DNA of 6,169 bases, taken from Deltaproteobacteria bacterium. Its GTDB lineage: Bacteria > Bdellovibrionota > UBA1018 > UBA923. The notes under the pieces were generated by a model, which was not told where the DNA came from, searched no databases, and was given only the letters and a program-made list of their open reading frames with translations. The DNA lies in the NCBI GenBank assembly GCA_016194795.1, contig JACQAX010000396.1, positions 1-6,169 on the forward strand. Reading direction: 5' to 3'. Positions 1 through 6,169 of the stretch are shown piece after piece; the first letter of the stretch is position 1; each line of letters begins with the position of its first letter. The translations under genes and the position numbers were made by a program.

Positions 1-98
1 CGCGCGAGACGCGCGCGATGGTCGTCAAGGCGCTGCAGATGCTCAAGGGTAAGAAGGAACGCGGTCCGGCTCGCAAACACGGTAACATCCCTCTCTGA
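1..98 (+). CDS. C-terminal fragment of an unidentified protein (5' end outside the window)
   Basis: An open frame enters from the left edge (codons in register with base 3) and stops at TGA 96-98, giving about 31 C-terminal residues. The tail is strongly basic, with several Lys/Arg residues, and ends in the residues HGNIPL. Most of its third codon positions are G or C, like the downstream genes, which supports real coding. Only 10 bases separate its stop from the GTG start of the EamA transporter, so the two are probably co-transcribed. The fragment is too short to assign to a family and I do not recognise it. It could also be a chance open frame, since 31 codons is little evidence. Confidence 0.45.
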   Translation, partial: RETRAMVVKALQMLKGKKERGPARKHGNIPL

Positions 99-108
99 AC
101 GAGGTGCT

Positions 109-1020
109 GTGCTTCAGATCGCGGTTTTTCTATTCTGTGGGCTGATCTGGGGATCGTCTTACTTCTGGATCAAGATCGCGCTCGAGGAGGTCGGGCCGGT
201 GACGCTCGTCGCCTGGCGACTGCTCTTCGCGCTCGCCGGGCTCGCGGTGGTGTTTATCGTGAAGAAGAAGCGCCCGCCCGGCAATCCGCGCACGCTCGCG
301 CGCCTGGCGTTCCTGGCGATGCTCAGCCCGGGTATCCCGTTTATCCTCATCTCCTGGGGAGAGACCCGCATCGACTCCGGGCTCGCCTCGATCCTCAATG
401 GGACGGTGCCTTTGCTCACGACGCTGACGGCGCATTTTCTCCTGCCTGACGAGCGGATGACGCGCGGCCGCGTCGTTGGGCTGGTTTTCGGCTTCGCGGG
501 TATTCTCACGCTGTTCGGACGGGATCTTACGGGCAGCGCGGTGCTTTCGAGCTGGACGGGCCAGCTTGCCGTGCTTGCCGCGTCGATCCTGTATGCGTTT
601 TCATCGGTGTATTCGCGAAACCTTCTTCGCAAACTCTCGCCACTCACCATAACTTTCGGCCAGATGTTTTTCGCGGACCTGCTGGCGTGGTCGCTCCTGC
701 CTTTCACGGAGCTGCCGCTCGTGGTGCCCCATCGGCCTCTGACGTGGTTCGCCCTGGCCTGGATGGGTCTTCTGGCGTCATGTTTCTCATTTCTTTTTTA
801 CCACTGGCTCGTCACGTTCTGGGGGGCGGCACGCAGCGCCTTCACCAACTATCTCGTTCCGCTCGTCGGCCTGGTTCTGGGGCTCTTGGTGCGAGGGGAA
901 AAGGGCGACTGGCATCTTTTCGCCGGAACGGGGCTGATTCTCGGCGGAATCGCCATCGTCAACTACCGGACGCTGTTCGCGCGCGTTCGAAGTCGCAGTA
1001 TTGCCGGTCGACGATCATGA
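109..1020 (+). CDS. EamA-family (DMT superfamily) inner-membrane transporter
   Basis: This 303-residue protein is a polytopic membrane carrier of the drug/metabolite transporter superfamily. It has two tandem EamA repeats, roughly residues 3-137 and 152-286, together giving about ten hydrophobic segments. Family-typical features include the N-terminal WGSSYFWIKIALE stretch (14-26), the PLLTTLTAHFLLPDER region (101-116) leading into helix five, and the second-repeat region around LVPLVGLVLGLL (249-260). The length is normal for the family. The start is GTG 109, preceded by GAGG (101-104) four bases upstream. There is no in-frame ATG earlier that leaves room after the preceding stop. Members export or import metabolites such as amino acids, but the substrate cannot be read from sequence. 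The last 20 residues, a basic cytoplasmic tail after the final helix, are encoded in DNA shared with the oppositely oriented bacteriohemerythrin gene. Confidence 0.93.
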   Translation: MLQIAVFLFCGLIWGSSYFWIKIALEEVGPVTLVAWRLLFALAGLAVVFIVKKKRPPGNPRTLARLAFLAMLSPGIPFILISWGETRIDSGLASILNGTVPLLTTLTAHFLLPDERMTRGRVVGLVFGFAGILTLFGRDLTGSAVLSSWTGQLAVLAASILYAFSSVYSRNLLRKLSPLTITFGQMFFADLLAWSLLPFTELPLVVPHRPLTWFALAWMGLLASCFSFLFYHWLVTFWGAARSAFTNYLVPLVGLVLGLLVRGEKGDWHLFAGTGLILGGIAIVNYRTLFARVRSRSIAGRRS

Positions 1021-1381
1021 TGTGCGTGGTGATCCAGGTCTTGAAGAAGTCGAAGACCGAGCTGGGAAAGCGCCCATGCACGCTCGTCATGAGCTCAGCG
1101 CGGTAGCGGGTCAGGGCATCGAGCAGCGACTCGTGGATCCGATGGTGCACGTCCGTTTTCGGATAACCCATCTTCACCATGTGGGCCTCCTCGTCGGTGA
1201 AGTGGAAGCGCACGCAGGTCACGAAGTCGTCGAAGGCGTCGATGACGGCGGTCTTGTCGAGGGATCGGCTATTGAGCTCCTCGACGCGCGCCATGCGGCC
1301 CAGGAGCTCGCGATGCTCGTCGTCCATCCGCTTGCTGCCCACCTCGAGGCTGGGGCTCCACTCGTAACCTGTCCGGGTCAT
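959..1381 (-). CDS. Bacteriohemerythrin (single-domain, di-iron O2-binding protein)
   Basis: This is a 140-residue four-helix-bundle hemerythrin-like protein. All seven ligands expected for the di-iron site are visible: H23 (MDDEH), H60 and E64 (HFTDEE), H79 and H83 (HHRIH), and H120 and D125 (HIMIVD). The N-terminal YEWSPSLEVGSKRMDDEHREL is the usual hemerythrin opening. The family binds O2 reversibly and is used for oxygen storage, delivery or sensing; here no signalling domain is fused. The start is ATG 1381 (minus), with a strong AGGAG (1388-1392) six bases upstream. The open frame continues upstream to 1666, but that extension would overlap the carboxylase gene and has no hemerythrin character. 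The gene is divergent from the carboxylase operon and convergent with the EamA transporter, overlapping it by 62 bp; ligand D125 is encoded inside that overlap. A sigma-54-like promoter lies just upstream. Confidence 0.95.
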   Translation of the reverse strand: MTRTGYEWSPSLEVGSKRMDDEHRELLGRMARVEELNSRSLDKTAVIDAFDDFVTCVRFHFTDEEAHMVKMGYPKTDVHHRIHESLLDALTRYRAELMTSVHGRFPSSVFDFFKTWITTHIMIVDRQYCDFERARTASGS

Positions 1382-1418
1382 GACGTTCTCCTGTTTGCGT
1401 GGTGGTCGAGAATAGGTA

Positions 1419-1435
1419 AAGCACGCTCCGTACCA
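1419..1435 (-). promoter_or_regulatory. Candidate sigma-54 (-24/-12) promoter of the bacteriohemerythrin gene
   Basis: Read on the minus strand the site is TGGTACGGAGCGTGCTT. Against the sigma-54 consensus TGGCACG-N4-TTGCW it matches six of seven bases in the -24 block and four of five in the -12 block. The invariant GG and GC dinucleotides have the correct ten-base spacing. It would place transcription start near 1410, giving a leader of roughly 28 bases that contains the AGGAG ribosome site. An alternative sigma-70 reading overlaps it (TTGGTA, 16-base spacer, TATTCT, four of six each), so the sigma factor is not settled. No enhancer site for an activator was identified. Confidence 0.5.
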
Positions 1436-1513
1436 AGCGAAAGCCCGCGAAAACTCTGGGTTGCCTGAAATCGGGCGGAGACAAAGTTTCCCGTCGCGGG
1501 GCGCTTCGACTCT

Positions 1514-1540
1514 TGAAAGAACGCCAACGGCGTGAAAGAA
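1514..1540 (+). repeat. Direct repeat TGAAAGAA x2 flanking a small hairpin, upstream of the carboxylase operon
   Basis: The eight-base word TGAAAGAA occurs at 1514-1521 and again at 1533-1540, 19 bases apart start to start (about two helical turns). Between them ACGCC (1521-1525) and GGCGT (1529-1533) can pair around an AAC loop. The element ends ten bases before the biotin carboxylase ATG and immediately before its AGGGA ribosome site (1543-1547). It might be an operator or a leader-RNA structure, or it may be coincidence; no matching known operator is recognised. I saw no convincing sigma-70 promoter on the plus strand in 1382-1550. Confidence 0.3.
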
Positions 1541-1550
1541 ATAGGGAACT

Positions 1551-3068
1551 ATGGCTATCAAGAAGCTGCTCATCGCCAACCGCGGCGAAATCGCGATCCG
1601 CATCGCGCGGACCTGCAAGCGGATGGGGATCAAGACGGTCGGGATTTTCTCGGACCTCGACCGCAAGAGCCTGCATCTCGACTACTGCGACGAGGTTTTC
1701 GGGCTCGGCGCCGGTACGCTGGCCGACACCTATCTCAACATCCCGAAGATCGTCGACGCCGTGAAACGGTCGGGCGCGGAAGCCGTCCATCCCGGTTACG
1801 GCTTTCTCTCGGAGCGCGCGCCGTTCGCGGAGGCTGTCGCGGCGGCGGGCGCGATTTTCGTCGGGCCACGGCCCGACAGCATCAAGGCGATGGGTGACAA
1901 GCTCTCGTCCAAGGCGCTCATGAAGAAGATGGGAGTGCCGCTGCTTCCCGGCACCGAGGGTGGCGTGAAAGAGTTTTCCGAGGCGAAAACCGCAGCGGAC
2001 CGCATCGGCTATCCCGTGCTGCTGAAAGCGTCAGCCGGCGGCGGCGGCAAAGGGATGCGCATCGTCCGCAAAGCCGACGAGCTGAAGGCCTCGCTCGAGG
2101 GCGCGCAGCGCGAGGCGTTGAGCTACTTCGGCGACGGCACCGTCTACCTCGAGAAGTACCTCGAGAACCCGCACCACATCGAGGTGCAGGTGCTGGGTGA
2201 CGGCCATGGCGGAGGCGGGCACGTCTACGACCGTGAGTGCTCGATCCAGCGTCGCCACCAGAAGCTCGTCGAGGAAAGCCCGGCCCCGCTTCTCGAGCGA
2301 CATCCGGAATCGAAGAAAAAGATCCTCGAGGTCGCCACGAAGGTCGTCGAGCAGATGAAGTACGCCAGCGCCGGCACGCTCGAGTTTCTGGGCGACGACG
2401 AGGGCGGCTTTTATTTTCTCGAGATGAACACTCGCCTGCAAGTCGAGCACCCGGTGACGGAATGGGTGACGGGCGTGGATCTCGTCGAGTGGCAGATTCG
2501 CGTGGCCAACGGCGAGCGGATCCACCAGGGTGCGCTCGTCCCGCACCAGCGGGGGCACTCGATCGAGGTGCGCGTGTACGCCGAGACCCCGTTCGATTAT
2601 CTGCCGACGGGCGGACGGGTGCACGACGTGCAGCTTCCGGTCGGGCCATTCGTGCGCATAGACTCGGCCATCTACCCGCGCTACGACGTGCCGACCGAAT
2701 ACGATCCGACCTTGATGAAGCTTTCGGTCTGGGGCGCCGACCGCGCCGAGGCCGTCTCGCGCCTGCGGGGCGCGCTCGACGAGCTTCGCATTCTCGGCGT
2801 GCAGAGCAACCAGGGGCTGTTCTACGCGATCACGCGCGAGAAGAATTTCATCGCCGGCGACTACGGCACGCCGTATCTCGAGAAGAACCGCGCGGAGCTC
2901 AAGCGCATCTTCAATGAAGAGCAGGCGCGCCTCATGCCGTGGCTCGCGATGGGGGCCGTCGAGACGCTGCGGCAGTCGGCGGCGGCGCTCGAGAGCGCGG
3001 CACCGGGCGCGGCGATCTCGGCCTGGGAGCTTTCGGCGCGGCGCGGGCAGCTTCGGGAGGGCACGTGA
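1551..3068 (+). CDS. Biotin carboxylase subunit of an acyl-CoA (probably propionyl-CoA) carboxylase
   Basis: This 505-residue protein carries out the ATP- and bicarbonate-dependent carboxylation of the biotin carried by the partner protein encoded next. Domains in order are the biotin-carboxylase N-terminal domain (about 1-112), the ATP-grasp domain (about 113-320) and the C-terminal BC domain (about 333-445). Visible motifs are IANRGEIAIRI (8-18), HPGYGFLSE (80-88), the glycine-rich ATP loop SAGGGGKGMR (161-170), ECSIQRRHQK (229-238), EMNTRLQVEHPVTE (291-304) and R341 in IEVRVYAE. K117, K159, H209, E278, E291, N293 and R295 correspond to the ATP, metal and bicarbonate residues of the family. 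A tail of about 60 residues after the BC core (446-505), including AWELSARRGQLR, resembles the linker that precedes the BT domain in fused propionyl/methylcrotonyl-CoA carboxylase alpha chains. The start is ATG 1551 with AGGGA just upstream. The stop overlaps the next start by one base. Substrate is inferred from the adjacent mutase gene; acetyl-CoA carboxylase AccC is less likely. Confidence 0.95.
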   Translation: MAIKKLLIANRGEIAIRIARTCKRMGIKTVGIFSDLDRKSLHLDYCDEVFGLGAGTLADTYLNIPKIVDAVKRSGAEAVHPGYGFLSERAPFAEAVAAAGAIFVGPRPDSIKAMGDKLSSKALMKKMGVPLLPGTEGGVKEFSEAKTAADRIGYPVLLKASAGGGGKGMRIVRKADELKASLEGAQREALSYFGDGTVYLEKYLENPHHIEVQVLGDGHGGGGHVYDRECSIQRRHQKLVEESPAPLLERHPESKKKILEVATKVVEQMKYASAGTLEFLGDDEGGFYFLEMNTRLQVEHPVTEWVTGVDLVEWQIRVANGERIHQGALVPHQRGHSIEVRVYAETPFDYLPTGGRVHDVQLPVGPFVRIDSAIYPRYDVPTEYDPTLMKLSVWGADRAEAVSRLRGALDELRILGVQSNQGLFYAITREKNFIAGDYGTPYLEKNRAELKRIFNEEQARLMPWLAMGAVETLRQSAAALESAAPGAAISAWELSARRGQLREGT

Positions 3069-3610
3069 TGCGTTACTCGGTCACGTCTCCGGAAACGGAA
3101 CACCGGCTCGCGACGATCTCGGTTGACGAGCAGGCCTGGGAGGTCGCGCTCGCCGACGAAAAGGGTGGCGAGACGAAGCAGCTGATCAAGGGCGCGGCGC
3201 TCACGCTTCGCGACGGTCTGCTCGAGCTCCGGCTCGAGTCTCCGGCCGGCATGCGCGTCGTCTTTCCGGTGCACCGCCAGGGAAACGACGGCGTCGTCGT
3301 GCTTTCGACGGCGCTCGGGAGCTTCAGGCTGCTTCCGGCGCGCGGCTCCGCTCACGACGCGGCCGCCGGCGCCCGCTCGGGAGCGAAATCGATCAAGAGC
3401 TCGATGCCCGGAAAAGTGCTCAAGGTGCTGTGCAAGGCCGGTGACCTGGTCGAGGTCGGGCAGCCGCTTCTCATCATCGAGGCGATGAAGATGGAGAACG
3501 AGATTCGCAGCACGGCCGCGGGCAAGATCGACGAGATCGGCGTGCAGACGGGCCAGAGCATCTCCACCGGGGATCTGCTCGTGAAAATCTCGAGCGGGGA
3601 GAAGAAGTAG
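3068..3610 (+). CDS. Biotin carboxyl carrier protein with BT-like N-terminal region (carboxylase alpha-chain C-terminal half)
   Basis: This 180-residue protein carries the covalently attached biotin that shuttles CO2 from the biotin carboxylase to the carboxyltransferase. The biotinyl domain occupies about residues 107-176, and the target is K141 in the classic EAMKMEN motif (138-144). It is preceded by SSMPGKVLKVLCKAGDLVEVGQPL and followed by the mirror-image half of the beta sandwich, STGDLLVKI. Residues 1-90 form a beta-rich segment that looks like the BT domain linking the biotin carboxylase to the carrier in propionyl-CoA carboxylase alpha chains, followed by a short Ala/Gly/Ser-rich hinge (91-106). 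The start is ATG 3068, overlapping the previous stop as TGATG, with GGGAGG (3055-3060) seven bases upstream. GTG 3065 is an in-frame alternative. Together with the preceding protein it totals 685 residues, about the size of one fused alpha subunit. Confidence 0.92.
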   Translation: MRYSVTSPETEHRLATISVDEQAWEVALADEKGGETKQLIKGAALTLRDGLLELRLESPAGMRVVFPVHRQGNDGVVVLSTALGSFRLLPARGSAHDAAAGARSGAKSIKSSMPGKVLKVLCKAGDLVEVGQPLLIIEAMKMENEIRSTAAGKIDEIGVQTGQSISTGDLLVKISSGEKK

Positions 3611-5218
<1,608 letters not shown>

Positions 5219-5257
5219 GCCGCCTAGCCTGCTGAGTTTATTGCACTATCCTTGTAA

Positions 5258-5286
5258 TTGATGAGTTTTGTCGGATATCTTATCAT
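5258..5286 (+). promoter_or_regulatory. Candidate sigma-70 promoter for the secreted Cys-rich protein gene
   Basis: In the AT-rich gap after the mutase gene, TTGATG (5258-5263, four of six) and TATCAT (5281-5286, five of six) are separated by 17 bases. Transcription would begin near 5292-5294, leaving a leader of only about ten bases that starts around the GGGGGA ribosome site (5294-5299). An imperfect inverted repeat (TGATGAG 5259-5265 with CTTATCA 5279-5285) overlaps both promoter boxes and might bind a regulator. The sharp fall in GC relative to the flanking genes supports a promoter here, but the evidence is consensus matching only. Confidence 0.4.
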
Positions 5287-5302
5287 TATTACTGGGGGAT
5301 TC

Positions 5303-6169
5303 ATGCTTCGTCGGGCCGCGTTTTTCATCGCGACGCTCGTGCTTTGTTCGCCAGCGGCGTTCGCCGGCTGGACGGAATGGAGCCCGCCGCCCGTCAACGC
5401 GTGCGAGCCACGCGTGGCCGATGAGCCGAGTTGTACGATCGGTGAAGACGGGGCGCCGCACGACGTCTGCGCCGCGAAAAGATTCGAGCTGCCCGCGGGG
5501 GTGAAGCTGACGCCGCTCGGAATCCTCGCTTGCGCCAACGAAATGCAGAACTGCGCTTGCGACCTGATCGGCTCGCCCACCTGCACCGCCATCGATACGG
5601 CCGGCAACGTCGTCCTGCGCGCGACGAAGGACAAGCCGCTGGTCGGGCAGCGCAGAGTCGCGATCGATCCGAAGACGGGTGAGGTCGTCGTCATGCTCGA
5701 CGACAAGACGGCCAAGGAAGTGAAGACCGCGGCCACGTACAAGAACGACGCCGAGATCGAGAAGATGCGTTTCGAAAACAACACGCCTCTCTACCGGCTG
5801 ACGACCTCGGTGGCGCTGCTCGACTCGTCGCGTACGCTCGCCGACAAATACAAAATCGCGACGTTCCGGGTGCACGACGGAATCATCGACGATCTCGGGA
5901 ACATGGGGCCGGTCGAGCTGCAGTTCTATCTGCAGCGCATGTGGGAGCAGATCGCGCGCGGCATCTACGCTTGCCACGTCATGGAATCCCGCCCGACGCC
6001 GGACCAGCCGGATGCGATGCTTTGGTGGTACCGCCAGAGCCTCGTCTGCGCTTTTCGCGAGAGCTCGGATCTGGCGCGCACCCCGGTGTATGCGAGCTGG
6101 CCCGCCTGCCGGTGCAACAACGGGCGGGGCCGGATGGTCGGCCAGGTCTGCCTCACGGAGGCCACTCCC
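5303..6169 (+). CDS. Secreted cysteine-rich protein of unknown function (3' end outside the window)
   Basis: An open frame of 289 codons runs from ATG 5303 off the right edge without a stop. The N-terminus is a textbook Sec signal peptide: basic n-region (LRR), hydrophobic core FFIATLVL, and an AFA|G cleavage site after residue 21. Cys15 is not in a good lipobox (Leu precedes it), so a lipoprotein is unlikely. The visible mature part has twelve cysteines in two clusters, residues 34-94 (seven, including NCACD) and 224-283 (five, including CRC), separated by a Cys-free charged middle region (95-223). This suggests disulfide-stabilised domains outside the cytoplasm. The mature N-terminus GWTEWSPPP vaguely recalls a thrombospondin type-1 opening, but the rest of that domain is not recognisable. 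GGGGGA (5294-5299) precedes the start. Third codon positions are mostly G/C on this strand, favouring it over the antisense frames. I do not recognise the family, and function is unknown. Confidence 0.8.
   Translation, partial: MLRRAAFFIATLVLCSPAAFAGWTEWSPPPVNACEPRVADEPSCTIGEDGAPHDVCAAKRFELPAGVKLTPLGILACANEMQNCACDLIGSPTCTAIDTAGNVVLRATKDKPLVGQRRVAIDPKTGEVVVMLDDKTAKEVKTAATYKNDAEIEKMRFENNTPLYRLTTSVALLDSSRTLADKYKIATFRVHDGIIDDLGNMGPVELQFYLQRMWEQIARGIYACHVMESRPTPDQPDAMLWWYRQSLVCAFRESSDLARTPVYASWPACRCNNGRGRMVGQVCLTEATP

Noticed and set aside
1382..1666. N-terminal extension of the bacteriohemerythrin frame
   Set aside because: It would overlap the start of the biotin carboxylase gene on the other strand, has no family similarity, and ATG 1381 has a strong AGGAG at ideal spacing.
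2939..3067. Earlier start for the biotin carrier inside the biotin carboxylase gene
   Set aside because: The translated stretch is Gly/Ala/Arg-rich shadow sequence. ATG 3068 has GGGAGG seven bases upstream and coincides with the start of plausible BT-like sequence.
5219..5302. Detached B12-binding domain or frameshifted continuation of the mutase
   Set aside because: The gap is short, AT-rich and stop-filled, and no DxHxxG-type motif was found downstream in the visible frames.
5366..5406. Thrombospondin type-1 repeat at the mature N-terminus of the secreted protein
   Set aside because: Only the WTEWS start resembles it. The following cysteine and Arg/Trp pattern of the domain is not present.
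5246..5977. Minus-strand frames (243 and 186 codons) opposite the secreted protein gene
   Set aside because: The plus strand has a ribosome site, a good signal peptide and G/C third-position bias. The minus frames have charged low-complexity products. The hydrophobic start seen in one of them appears to be a by-product.

Overview
The window is GC-rich bacterial DNA with strongly G/C-biased third codon positions in every gene called. It looks like ordinary chromosome: no tRNA, rRNA, CRISPR, insertion sequence or phage gene was seen. The gene set (propionyl-CoA carboxylase alpha-chain parts beside a split methylmalonyl-CoA mutase, plus a bacteriohemerythrin) would suit a deltaproteobacterial-type lineage (Myxococcota, Bdellovibrionota, Desulfobacterota or relatives) or a similar high-GC Gram-negative. 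That placement is an inference from gene content and cannot be fixed without a search.

Layout. Bases 1-98 hold the 3' tail of an unidentified plus-strand gene. Ten bases later an EamA-family (DMT superfamily) membrane transporter starts on a GTG and runs to 1020. A single-domain bacteriohemerythrin on the minus strand (1381-959) overlaps the transporter tail-to-tail by 62 bp. Its upstream region contains a good sigma-54-like -24/-12 element. A 169-bp divergent intergenic region (1382-1550) separates it from a tight three-gene plus-strand operon (1551-5218): biotin carboxylase, BT-like plus biotin-carrier protein, and the catalytic subunit of methylmalonyl-CoA mutase. An 84-bp AT-rich gap (5219-5302) with a plausible sigma-70 promoter leads to a secreted cysteine-rich protein of unknown function that runs off the right edge.

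How the genes work together. The operon matches propionyl-CoA assimilation or breakdown: propionyl-CoA is carboxylated to methylmalonyl-CoA, which is then rearranged to succinyl-CoA. The genes touch or overlap (TGATG at the first junction, stop-ATG abutting at the second), which indicates co-transcription and probably translational coupling. Both enzymes are incomplete here. The carboxyltransferase (beta) subunit, the B12-binding mutase subunit, the epimerase and the mutase chaperone are not in the window and must lie elsewhere.

No clearly new system was found. The most useful second looks are the split alpha chain, the sigma-54-like promoter of the bacteriohemerythrin, the convergent gene overlap that covers a metal-ligand codon, and the uncharacterised Cys-rich exported protein.
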